Source: CAYNST01 sp964399955
Lineage (GTDB): Bacteria > Pseudomonadota > Gammaproteobacteria > Pseudomonadales > Cellvibrionaceae
Length of the DNA stretch: 10,785 bases
Assembly (NCBI GenBank): GCA_964399955.1
Contig: CAYNST010000113.1
Location: forward strand, 1-10,785
Direction: 5' to 3'
Made by a program: the position numbers and the translations under genes. Of the stretch, positions 1 through 7,102 are shown piece by piece (position 1 is the stretch's first letter; every line of letters begins with the position of its first letter). Below the pieces are notes generated by a model. The model did no database searches. It was not told the origin of the DNA and was given only the letters and a program-made list of their open reading frames with translations.

Positions 1-125
1 GTGCGCCAGGAGGTAAGATGAGCGCCGTAGCGGTAGACTTCAGCCGCAGCACCATTGCCGGTCTGCAAGCAGATCTTGTCCAGCCCGCCCGCGCCGGGTT
101 GCCAGGGTATGGGGTTTTGATTCAT
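1..125 (-). CDS. Hexose-6-phosphate mutarotase (YeaD-like aldose-1-epimerase family), N-terminal fragment
   Basis: This is the first 41 codons of a gene that runs off the left edge of the window. Translation from the ATG at 125-123 shows a short lead-in and then the family's first beta-strands, including AEVYRYGAHLTSWR at residues 28-41. That matches the start of D-hexose-6-phosphate mutarotases (E. coli YeaD has a very similar GAHLLSWKP stretch, and plant homologues have AEVYLYGGQVTSW). The family interconverts the alpha and beta anomers of glucose-6-phosphate and related sugar phosphates in the cytoplasm. A GGTGA ribosome-binding site lies 5 nt before the ATG. The catalytic His and Glu lie beyond the edge and cannot be checked. 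The gene is divergent from the alpha-galactosidase, so the two may share a control region. The family call is fairly sure; the exact substrate is not. Confidence 0.82.
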   Translation of the reverse strand, partial: MNQNPIPWQPGAGGLDKICLQTGNGAAAEVYRYGAHLTSWR

Positions 126-557
126 AGGTGTCACCGGTTGCCGTTTTGAATGAAACGCCTGGCCGGAACCGCCAGGACGCACTGAAATAGAGGCGGCCTG
201 ACCCTGCAAGCCGCCGTGTCTGCAGGAGGTGAATGATACACCGGAGGCTGCCCAGGTAAACGGGCCTTGCAGCGGCAGGAATGCCTTTAGGCAGGGGCGC
301 TGGAGTTGTTGAAGCAGGTTGAGGCGCTGCATGATGCATGGGCGCAATGCTGACCATAACGTTACAGGAAGATAACAAATTCCGCTGATTGGGCTGAGAT
401 TGCGAGCGGTATTTCTGCCCGGATCCAGGGGCCACAGGCTTTACCGGCGATCTCTAGTCTGGTGATATGTGAGCGATGGTTGCTACAACCACCGCCTGGC
501 GCCGTCATCAGGGTTGGCGCCAAGGCGGGACGTAAATGACTGGCAAAAGCATCCACC
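126..557. other. Non-coding stretch between divergent genes, with small palindromes
   Basis: No convincing gene lies between the mutarotase start and the alpha-galactosidase promoter region. Open frames here on the minus strand have atypical composition and no recognisable motif. Small symmetric elements are visible: TGCATGATGCA at 328-338, a hairpin TGGTTG-CTA-CAACCA at 477-491, and the 10-bp palindrome TTGGCGCCAA at 514-523. None is followed by a T-run, so they do not look like terminators. They could be regulator sites for either divergent gene, but nothing ties them to a known protein. Confidence 0.4.
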
Positions 558-558
558 T

Positions 559-594
559 TGATCACTTGATCAGATGAAGGCCAAGCTGTAGAGT
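559..594 (+). promoter_or_regulatory. Candidate sigma-70 promoter of the alpha-galactosidase, overlapped by a TGATCA pair
   Basis: TTGATC at 566-571 (4 of 6 to TTGACA) and TAGAGT at 589-594 (4 of 6 to TATAAT) are separated by exactly 17 nt. Transcription would start near 600, about 50 nt before the ATG at 650. The -35 box is embedded in two TGATCA palindromes (559-564 and 567-572) separated by CT, forming a near-perfect dyad that could be an operator. A second inverted repeat, GCCAA-N9-TTGGC (615-633), would lie in the 5' leader. The promoter is a weak match seen by eye. Confidence 0.38.
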
Positions 595-649
595 GGCTCT
601 CCGGCTGGGTTTTAGCCAACTATCTTATTTGGCAACTACGGTAAATCTC

Positions 650-1876
650 ATGTTTAGATCTCTTAAAATAACAATGTTATCTGGCATCTTGATAGCTTCT
701 TCCTACAGTGGGGGCGCTCTGGCAAAAAAGTTTGAAGAGCTTGCCCAAACCCCACCCATGGGATGGAACAGCTGGAACACATTTGCCTGCGAAGTTAACG
801 AAAAACTGATCTTCGAAATGGCCGACTCCATGGTGTCATCCGGCATGAAGGACGCCGGCTATGAGTACATCAATATTGATGACTGCTGGCATGGAAAACG
901 CGACGAGAACGGCAGGATCCAAGTTAACAAAGAGCGCTTCCCCTCTGGGATGAAAGCGGTAGCGGAGTATGTTCACTCCAAAGGCCTGAAGCTGGGCATA
1001 TACTCTGATGCCGGTGACACTACCTGTGCCGGTTACCCGGGAAGCCGTGGTCATGAATATCAAGACGCATTGACCTACGCAGAATGGGGCATCGACTACC
1101 TTAAGTACGACTGGTGTGATACCGAGAACATCAACCCCATCGGCGCCTACACCACCATGCGCGACGCCCTGCATAAAGCCGGTCGGCCTATTTTGTTCAG
1201 CATTTGTGAGTGGGGTGACAACAAGCCCTGGGACTGGGCGCCGGAAGTTGGTCACGCCTGGCGCACCACCGGTGATATTTATCCCTGTTGGGATTGCGAG
1301 CTCAATCACGGCTCCTGGTCATCCTTTGGCGTGCTGCCAATCCTTGATAAACAGGAAAAACTCCGCAAGTTTGCCGGTCCGGGTCATTGGAATGACATGG
1401 ACATGATGGAAGTGGGCAACGGCATGACCGAGGCGCAAGACCGTTCGCATTTTTCGCTTTGGGCCGTCATGAACTCGCCACTGATTGCCGGCAACGACTT
1501 GCGCAGCATGTCGGACACTACGCGCAACATCCTCACCAACAAACAGGTCATTGCAGTAAACCAGGACAAGCTCGGCGTGCAAGCCATGAAGTATTTTCAT
1601 GGCCAGGATCTGATGATCTTTGCCAAACCGCTGGAAAACAAAGAGTGGGCGTTCCTGTTTTTGAATCGCGGCAACAGCACGCTCAACTACACGCATGACT
1701 GGTTGCACTTTTACGAACTGAAAGACGATATCTTCAACTACGAAATCGATTTCAGAAGACAGCAGTTCAACTGGGTTGATTTGTGGAACGGTGAAACAGG
1801 TGATACCACCAAACCACTGCAATTGCAGATTCCTGCCCATGATGTGGTGATGATCAGGATGAGCCCGCGCTCCTGA
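650..1876 (+). CDS. Exported alpha-galactosidase, glycoside hydrolase family 27
   Basis: This is a 408-aa retaining alpha-galactosidase that removes terminal alpha-1,6-galactose from galactomannan side chains or raffinose-type oligosaccharides. The family signatures occur in order: MGWNSWNTF (37-45), INIDDCW with D77 and D78, the nucleophile D154 in YLKYDWCD, and the acid/base D209 in WRTTGDI. GPGHWNDMDM and the C-terminal beta-sandwich, ending AHDVVMIRM, follow. Length is normal for bacterial GH27. I chose the ATG at 650 because it gives a proper signal peptide: MFRSLK, a hydrophobic core, then an ALA|KK cleavage site after residue 25. A GTG frame extension to 593 would put codons ahead of the signal and overlap the likely promoter. 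The ribosome-binding site is weak. There is no lipobox, CBM or linker, so the product is periplasmic or secreted. It corresponds to the Aga27A type known from Cellvibrio. No clear intrinsic terminator follows. Confidence 0.95.
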   Translation: MFRSLKITMLSGILIASSYSGGALAKKFEELAQTPPMGWNSWNTFACEVNEKLIFEMADSMVSSGMKDAGYEYINIDDCWHGKRDENGRIQVNKERFPSGMKAVAEYVHSKGLKLGIYSDAGDTTCAGYPGSRGHEYQDALTYAEWGIDYLKYDWCDTENINPIGAYTTMRDALHKAGRPILFSICEWGDNKPWDWAPEVGHAWRTTGDIYPCWDCELNHGSWSSFGVLPILDKQEKLRKFAGPGHWNDMDMMEVGNGMTEAQDRSHFSLWAVMNSPLIAGNDLRSMSDTTRNILTNKQVIAVNQDKLGVQAMKYFHGQDLMIFAKPLENKEWAFLFLNRGNSTLNYTHDWLHFYELKDDIFNYEIDFRRQQFNWVDLWNGETGDTTKPLQLQIPAHDVVMIRMSPRS

Positions 1877-2052
1877 TACGCTTGATGCTCTGCCCTGTCA
1901 GCGGATGATGGGGTGGCTTTAATCCGCTGCCAGTGGGACCAGGGCCATACTGGCAGGTTACCCAGCTTGCTCCACGCTTGATACCCGCGCTCCTGCCGCG
2001 CAGGCAGATGCCTGCAGGGACAGCGTTGCGGTTCCCCCAACCTACTGCCCCC

Positions 2053-2116
2053 CCGCTCAACTATTCCGGCCCTCTTATTTTTCCGCCTGCGGCGGAACCG
2101 CTCAACAACACCGGCC
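2053..2116. repeat. Imperfect 19-nt direct repeats flanking a perfect hairpin
   Basis: CCGCTCAACTATTCCGGCC (2053-2071) and CCGCTCAACAACACCGGCC (2098-2116) match at 16 of 19 bases. Between them sits the perfect 7-bp stem TTCCGCC-TGC-GGCGGAA (2081-2097). The direct repeats with a central hairpin could be a small interspersed element or a remnant of one. It is a single occurrence in this window, so the identity is open. Confidence 0.45.
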
Positions 2117-2344
2117 TGAACACTGCATCAGCGTGGGAGGCTTGCCGGCTGGTTGTGAGACCCACTTCGCAAAGAAAGTAGTTGACCAGCCTGTTCTTGT
2201 CGTTATGCGCGTCATGTCACCCTCATGTGCAAAGGCTTGCAGTAGCCTTGCTGCAGAGGGTCGGATCGTGGCGAGTTCCGTCTATTTCAACTGCATTGAG
2301 CCGACAAGTCACAGAGCTTGTCCCCGTGATTAATGTACGGTGAC

Positions 2345-2363
2345 CGCGCTATAAAACAGCGCG
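2345..2363. promoter_or_regulatory. Dyad CGCGCT-N7-AGCGCG upstream of the cytochrome lipoprotein
   Basis: A perfect 6-bp dyad with a 7-nt AT-rich centre (ATAAAAC) lies about 60 nt before the ATG at 2424. It extends outward by TGA/TCA if one C is bulged. The centre includes TATAAA (2350-2355), which could act as a -10 box, but no good -35 lies 16-18 nt upstream. It may be an operator; this is pattern only. Confidence 0.25.
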
Positions 2364-2423
2364 TCAAGGCTATCCGCGCAACCTGATCTAACTTCACACT
2401 ACCTGGCAATCGAGGATACCAAC

Positions 2424-4465
2424 ATGCTGCACTCAGTAAAGGGAAGCGTTCTGTCCAGTTTCTGGGTGGCGCTGTTTGTGCTGACCGCCGCCGGTTGCGG
2501 TGGGGAGAACACGGACACTGCGGGAAGTTCGTCAAGTTCCAGTTCGTCAAGCTCCAGCTCTTCAAGTTCCAGTTCGTCNNNNNNNNNNNNNNNNNNNNNN
2601 NNNNNNNNNNNNNNNNNNNNNNNNNNNNNNNNNNNNNNNNNNNNNNNNNNNNNNNNNNNNNNNNNNNNNNNNNNNNNNGAAGTTCGTCAAGTTCCAGTTC
2701 GTCAAGCTCCAGCTCTTCAAGTTCCAGTTCGTCGAGCTCCAGTTCTTCAAGTTCCAGCTCGTCATCCGGGGCCGCTAACGATATCCAGGCCGGCGCCGAT
2801 CATTATCAGCAACTGTGCGTAGGCTGCCACGCTGTGGGCACACAGTTTTTGACCAACACCCTGGTGGGTTTGACAAATCTGATTGAGCAGACAATGCCTC
2901 TGGTCAACCCCGGCTCCTGTGTAGGGGCTTGTGCCAGCGATGTGGCGGAATATATCTTGACCTGGGAAAAGGCGCCGGTGGCCAGCTGCGACGATGCCGA
3001 ACCCGAGCCGCGCACCTTGCGGCTGCTGACCAACGCGGAATACCAAAATACCATCAATGATCTTTTTGCTGTGCCCTCACTGAGCAACATCACCCAGGGT
3101 TTCCCGGTCAATGTGCGCAGTGGCGGCTACGACAATAACAGAGCAGCCAACTCGGTCAGCGAGGCCCGCTTGGCCAGCTACTGGGATGCGGCGCAAACCG
3201 TCGCCGAAGCGGCAGTGGAGAATCGTTTGAGCCAGGTGGTTGGCTGCGATACTCACAACCAGGCCTGTGCCCAAAGTTTTGTTCAAGCCTTTGGTCTACG
3301 CGTGTTCCGCCGGCCACTGACAGAGGCGGAACAAAGCGCCTACGTCAGCCTGTTTATGGAAGGTGCCTCGGTCGCTGAAGGAGCAGAGCGGGTAATCTCC
3401 GGGCTGCTGATTTCACCGCACTTCCTGTACCGGGCCGAGCTGGGCGAATCGCGGGCGGGCGATTACATCCTCACACCCTACGAAACCGCTAGCCTGCTGG
3501 CCTACACCTTCACGGCCTCCACGCCGGATGCGGCGCTTCTGCAAGCTGCAGCCAGTGATGCCCTGAAGACTCGGGAGCAACTGGTGGCGCAGGTGCGACG
3601 CTTGCTGCAGGCGCCCACAGCAACCACCGCCATGGCAAACTTTGCGCGGCAATGGCTGGGTGTGAGCGGTTTCAATGATGTCAACAAAGACAGTGACACG
3701 TTTCCGGGTTTCAATGACGCCGTCAAAGCGGCGATGTTGACAGAGGTGGACCTATTTATTGGCAGTGTATTCCTCGGTGAAGACTCCACCTACCGGGATT
3801 TGTTTGTAGCGGATTACACCTACGCCAACGACGCGCTCGCCTCCTATTATGGTTTGAACGGCGCAGGCACAAACGTCCAGCGCATTGCCACCAATCAGCA
3901 GCGCGGCGGCATTCTGAAGTTGGGTGCGGTACTGGCTTCTTACGGCAAACCCAACAGCACAAACCCCTTCACCCGGGGGGTGTTTGTACGCAACCACATC
4001 TTGTGTCAACACATGCCTTTACCCGACGCGACCCTGGATATCCAGTTCCCGGACCTGGACCCCAATCTCACCACACGCGAACGTTTTTCGCTGCACTCGG
4101 ACAACCCGGTATGCGCGTCCTGCCATGCGTATATTGATGATATTGGCTTCGGTTTTGACACCTTTGACGGTGCTGGCGGGCTGAACCCTCTTCCCGACGA
4201 CCACGGTATTATCACCGGGCTTGATGACATTCAGGGTACTGATTCTCACCCCTTCCAAGGCGTACATGAGCTTTCGGAAATACTCGCCAATGCAGACGGC
4301 GCAGCCGCCTGCGTGATTGAACAATTCAAAACCTTTGCCTCCGGGACGCAGCCAGATGCCTGCGAAATAAAACGCCTGGCCGCCCGATGGAAGGCCGGCG
4401 GCTACTCGTTCCAGAACCTTTGGGATGAGATTGTTTCTGCAGACAACTACCTGATTCGCCGATAA
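2424..4465 (+). CDS. Polyserine-linked lipoprotein with c-type heme motifs and DUF1587/1595/1592/1588/1585 domains
   Basis: Collapsing the duplicated assembly overlap gives 628 aa. Residues 1-25 are a lipoprotein signal (basic start, hydrophobic core, TAAGC lipobox, Cys25), then a linker of 29 serines (35-63). The N-terminal module has CVGCH at 80-84 and Met106 in TMPLVNP, the layout of a small class I cytochrome c. Then follow DUF1587 (LLTNAEYQNTINDLF), DUF1595 (FGLRVFRRPLTEAE), DUF1592 (LTPYETASLLAYTF), DUF1588 with a second CASCH at 512-516, and C-terminal DUF1585 (ending SADNYLIRR). This order is known from planctomycetes, myxobacteria and some proteobacteria, where the reaction is not established. 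A GAGG site lies 8 nt before the ATG. The DUF1552 gene starts 10 nt after its stop. A role as a heme-containing oxidoreductase on the cell envelope is inferred. As deposited, the N-run puts the two halves in different frames. Confidence 0.88.
2526..2767 (+). repeat. Serine-codon tandem repeat (15-nt period) containing assembly gap
   Basis: The linker DNA is built from 15-nt units of the type AGTTCGTCAAGTTCC, each encoding five serines with mixed AGY and TCN codons. The bases shown to the right of the gap already give a full linker of 29 serines ending at TCC GGG GCC. The repeat is the reason short-read assembly broke here. Linkers of this kind separate modules in secreted Cellvibrionaceae enzymes. 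Confidence 0.9.
2579..2678. other. Assembly gap of 100 N, probably artefactual
   Basis: Exactly 100 N separate two contig ends. The last 55 bases before it (2524-2578) are identical to the first 55 after it (2679-2733). The match includes the GA of the unique glycine codon that opens the linker. Deleting 155 nt restores a single reading frame. This is how an unmerged k-mer overlap would look. Confidence 0.88.
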
Positions 4466-4475
4466 GGGGACGACC

Positions 4476-5756
4476 ATGAAAAGACGAGATTTCATCAAGC
4501 TCACATCAGCGACTATGGCCGGCGCGCAACTGCCGCTTCATCTCCTGTTGGCAAGATCGGCCGTGGCACAGGCTTCTGGTGTGCGTCCTAAGCGGGTAAT
4601 GTTTGTTTTTACTCCCCATGGCGGCGGCCCCTCGTATGACCGCCCCAATCTTTGGCAGCCCAATGCGCAGCTGACCTTGCCGCGTCTGTCGGCTCCACTC
4701 GAAAGCGTCAAGCAGCACATCCTGTTCATGGACGGCGTGTCCATGTACAACAATCCCCATCGGATCGGTGATGGCCATAAGCAGGGCAACCGCAAAGCCC
4801 TCACGGCTAACGGAAACGACTCATTGGATATCGTGATTGGGGATCACTTTCGGGACCAGACCGCCTTTGGCTCTGTGCAGATGGGGGTAATGCCAAATCG
4901 CTTCAGTCACCACGACACCCCGGCTTACCGCAACGGGCAACAAGTGCCGTTTTGGGATAATCCGCACTCGTTGTATAACCAGTTGTTTTCCGGTGCTCCG
5001 GCTTCTGGCAGCGTTAATACAAAAGAAAGTATCCTGTCCAACGCTGCGGCAGAGTTGCGGCGTTTGCGCACGGAGCTGGGCCAATTGGAGCGCGAGCGGC
5101 TGGAGGAGCACTCGGATGCGCTATCCCAGCTGGAGCAGCGGCTGGCCAGCGTTCCAACCAATCAGTGCAGCAGCCCCACTATCAGCCTCTCCGGTGTGCC
5201 TGATAACCGGCCCAATGACGAAAGCGCTATTGCCAATATTGCCGGCGCTATGCACGACATTGCCGCGCAGGCATTGGCCTGTGACCTCACCCGGAGCTTG
5301 CACTTTGCCTACGGGCATGAGGCCAATGGTGTGCGCTTGCCCGGGTTTCGTCGCTACGACCACGAAGCGTCCCACGACGATCTGGGGCAAGGTGGCGAGT
5401 TTGAACGTTACCGCATATTCTGGGCAGAGCGTTTGCGCGATCTACTAACTACATTCAATGACACAAATGACGGCAATGACTCCTTGCTGAACAATACTCT
5501 GATTATGCATTACAGCGAAATTGGACACAGCAACAGCCACGATCACAATCGCGTGCCGTTTTTCCTCGCCGGAGCCAAAAACTTTGGCCTTCAGACCAAC
5601 AAACTGGTCCGCTACAGCCACGGCAGCGGGTGGGACGCCAACGGGCAGCCGCACAGCCGCCTTCTGGCCAGCGTTGGGCAATTCATGGGGTTGAACATGA
5701 CGCGTTTTGGCGATGGTAATGGGATACTTCCCAACCACGCAGAGATATTCAGTTAA
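4476..5756 (+). CDS. Tat-exported DUF1552 family protein
   Basis: This is a 426-aa protein of the DUF1552 family, whose activity is not established. The N-terminus has a twin-arginine signal: RRDFIK at residues 3-8, a hydrophobic stretch, and AVAQA near 29-33. That predicts export of a folded, possibly cofactor- or metal-bearing protein. The body starts with RVMFVFTPHGGGPSYD (40-55). It has a charged, coiled-coil-like helix (about 188-224) and two His/Asp/Glu-rich stretches, DHEASHDD (295-302) and SEIGHSNSHDHNRVPFFLAG (347-366). The second resembles the metal-site region of DUF1501/alkaline-phosphatase-superfamily proteins; that likeness is my inference. AGGGGA lies 5 nt before the ATG, and the start is 10 nt after the upstream stop, so the two genes are very likely co-transcribed. 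DUF1552 and DUF1592 genes are repeatedly found side by side in other bacteria. A terminator follows at 5841-5875. Confidence 0.9.
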   Translation: MKRRDFIKLTSATMAGAQLPLHLLLARSAVAQASGVRPKRVMFVFTPHGGGPSYDRPNLWQPNAQLTLPRLSAPLESVKQHILFMDGVSMYNNPHRIGDGHKQGNRKALTANGNDSLDIVIGDHFRDQTAFGSVQMGVMPNRFSHHDTPAYRNGQQVPFWDNPHSLYNQLFSGAPASGSVNTKESILSNAAAELRRLRTELGQLERERLEEHSDALSQLEQRLASVPTNQCSSPTISLSGVPDNRPNDESAIANIAGAMHDIAAQALACDLTRSLHFAYGHEANGVRLPGFRRYDHEASHDDLGQGGEFERYRIFWAERLRDLLTTFNDTNDGNDSLLNNTLIMHYSEIGHSNSHDHNRVPFFLAGAKNFGLQTNKLVRYSHGSGWDANGQPHSRLLASVGQFMGLNMTRFGDGNGILPNHAEIFS

Positions 5757-5840
5757 ACAATGAGGTAGTTATTACCTTGGCATATGCAGCGGGGGCATGC
5801 AGTGATACCGGCCCCGCCTCTCTTTGCTACCACAGTCAGC

Positions 5841-5875
5841 AACCCGCAGGGCGCGCAGAGGCGGCTGCGGGTTTT
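5841..5875 (+). terminator. Rho-independent terminator of the DUF1592-DUF1552 unit
   Basis: AACCCGCAG (5841-5849) pairs perfectly with CTGCGGGTT (5865-5873) across a 15-nt loop, followed by a short T-run (TTTT at 5872-5875). It lies 85 nt after the DUF1552 stop. The T-run is short, so efficiency may be moderate. Confidence 0.7.
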
Positions 5876-6000
5876 ACTCCGCCCTATCCGCATCTTGCCA
5901 CCTGCCCAACACATCATCCGCCGCCGGCTGTTGCAAAGTTGCTTTAAAAAGCACTTGCACCTGATAGGTGTCTCAGCAGGCGCCCCTGCGATTATAGTTG

Positions 6001-6041
6001 AAAAACAGAAGGGTTGTTCAGGTGCAGCATCTAACCTTCTG
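6001..6041 (-). terminator. Rho-independent terminator of the orphan lipoprotein gene
   Basis: Read on the minus strand, CAGAAGGTT (6041-6033) pairs with AACCCTTCTG (6015-6006) with one bulged C, over a 17-nt loop, and is followed by five T (6005-6001). It lies 90 nt beyond the stop of the lipoprotein gene at 6131. Confidence 0.65.
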
Positions 6042-6130
6042 CTTCGCTTACTTCAGTTGCCGATCAGTAGGCTTGATGCTTTTACAGAGACGTGCTTCAA
6101 ACCTCAAGCCTGGAAGCGGTCGGTGCCGCG

Positions 6131-7102
6131 TCAGTCCAGCCGGGCGTGGAAGCTCCCGTTGATGGTGTCGCCGGAGTCCGTGGTGAGTTCTAATTCACCG
6201 ATCACTGAAGCCAGCTCGGCAGAGGTTATCTCGATCCAGCCGCCGGTGGCAGCTATTTCGAGCGGTGCCTCCGGTGTTCCGCCAAACTCTGAGGAGATCA
6301 GTTGGGCTGACGCAGGCCGAGTCCCGGACTCATTGTTCGCACGCACGCCTATCTCATAGCGGCCTGGTGCCACGTCGTAGAGGAACGACATTCGCAGCTC
6401 AACGATGTCGTCGCGAAATGGCGTCGCCAAGGTGATCGAGGATGAGCTAGGTGTGGTCAGCTGGCCTTCTGGCTCGTCGGTTGCTTCTTGGGTTTCTTCA
6501 ACCAACACCCTATGAATGATTGCGCAAGCATCGGCATCGGACGCAACAACATCGTATTGCATCGAGCGGATGTTCAACACACTGGAGCGAAAATCCTCTT
6601 CGTCTGAAACCTTAGTTATCGCCATCCGTGTCTCGAGGGCGCCGCTACAATAGGTCTCTACCACAAAGCCATCATTGCCATCAGTGAAGAGGATGTTGTT
6701 GTTTTCGTCCTCACAGATGTTGTCTTCATAGTCGTCATCCGGCTCCCCGTCTTCCTCAGCGTAACCGCAAGCGATGTTATAGGGCTGCAAAGCGTTTTCC
6801 GGATTCACCTTGTTCATCCAGATAAGGCTTGACTCATACGAGACGGCGGGGCCGTAGAAAATTGGGCCTTTGACATAATCTTGCAAGTGATAACGGTAAG
6901 TACCTGCGGGCATTGGCAGAATGGCTTCCCCAAGCGATGAATGGCTAAAAACTGGGCTTTCCTCAGTGCCATCCGGACCGGGCTGGGGAGCCAGGGTTGT
7001 TTGTGCGTCTGGAGAATTTTTGCTGACGCAGGCGCTGAGGGCCGTGCTCAACAGAGCAATGGTTAAAAACTTGATTGGCAAGGTTTTGCGGGAAAAGTCC
7101 AT
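6131..7102 (-). CDS. Putative lipoprotein of unknown function
   Basis: This is a 323-aa protein that I do not recognise as a named family. Residues 1-25 form a lipoprotein signal (FSRKTLPIK, hydrophobic core, LSAC lipobox, Cys25), so it should be anchored to a membrane, probably the outer one. Four further cysteines occur in the contexts IACGY, NICED, TYCSG and DACAI, enough for two disulfides in the periplasm. Around residues 116-135 is a strongly acidic stretch (EEDGEPDDDYEDN) followed by DGNDG, which could bind calcium. There is a short serine run, TPSSSS, near 241-246. The C-terminal part reads as beta-strands and ends with a pattern like small calycin-like lipoprotein domains (WIEITSAE...INGSFHARL); that is a weak resemblance. 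The ribosome-binding site is poor. The gene has its own terminator and stands alone. Confidence 0.75.
   Translation of the reverse strand: MDFSRKTLPIKFLTIALLSTALSACVSKNSPDAQTTLAPQPGPDGTEESPVFSHSSLGEAILPMPAGTYRYHLQDYVKGPIFYGPAVSYESSLIWMNKVNPENALQPYNIACGYAEEDGEPDDDYEDNICEDENNNILFTDGNDGFVVETYCSGALETRMAITKVSDEEDFRSSVLNIRSMQYDVVASDADACAIIHRVLVEETQEATDEPEGQLTTPSSSSITLATPFRDDIVELRMSFLYDVAPGRYEIGVRANNESGTRPASAQLISSEFGGTPEAPLEIAATGGWIEITSAELASVIGELELTTDSGDTINGSFHARLD

Larger units (their letters stand above)
1877..2423. other. Intergenic stretch rich in stem-loops and short repeats
   Basis: No gene is supported in these 547 bases. They hold several perfect short stems: CAGCGGAT/ATCCGCTG (1899-1929), CTGCCAGT/ACTGGCAG (1927-1956, sharing CTG with the previous one), GCAGGC/GCCTGC (2000-2015), TTCCGCC/GGCGGAA (2081-2097) and AAGGCT/AGCCTT (2232-2249). 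A CGCGCT/AGCGCG dyad lies at 2345-2363, close to the next gene. A 12-mer CCCGCGCTCCTG occurs at 1864-1875 and again at 1984-1995. None of the stems is followed by a T-run on either strand, so transcription of the alpha-galactosidase may end by another route. Open frames across this stretch look random. Confidence 0.5.
5757..6130. other. Convergent intergenic stretch with two opposing terminators
   Basis: Two transcription units meet in these 374 bases. The only structured elements I can support are the plus-strand terminator at 5841-5875 and the minus-strand terminator at 6001-6041. An open frame on the plus strand runs through here into the reverse of the next gene but has no ribosome-binding site or family resemblance. 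Confidence 0.6.

Noticed and set aside
40..435. 131-codon open frame on the minus strand
   Set aside because: It overlaps, in another frame, the mutarotase start, which has a clear family match. Its own translation has no domain-like pattern.
593..649. Upstream GTG start that would lengthen the alpha-galactosidase by 19 residues
   Set aside because: It lacks a ribosome-binding site, overlaps the likely -10 box, and would place non-signal residues before a good signal peptide that begins at the ATG at 650.
836..1309. Open frames on both strands inside the alpha-galactosidase
   Set aside because: They are shadows of a confidently identified GH27 gene.
2081..2097. Perfect hairpin TTCCGCC-TGC-GGCGGAA as a terminator
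   Set aside because: The T-run lies on the 5' side of the stem on the plus strand, and on the minus strand the bases after the stem are A-rich, so neither direction gives a stem followed by U.
2495..2578. Alternative start that reads straight through the N-run into the cytochrome protein
   Set aside because: It gives a non-serine, signal-less N-terminus. The in-frame lipoprotein start at 2424 fits once the 155-nt duplicated overlap and N-run are removed.
5784..6359. 191-codon open frame on the plus strand
   Set aside because: It crosses both terminators and the 3' end of the minus-strand lipoprotein gene, with no recognisable domain or ribosome-binding site.
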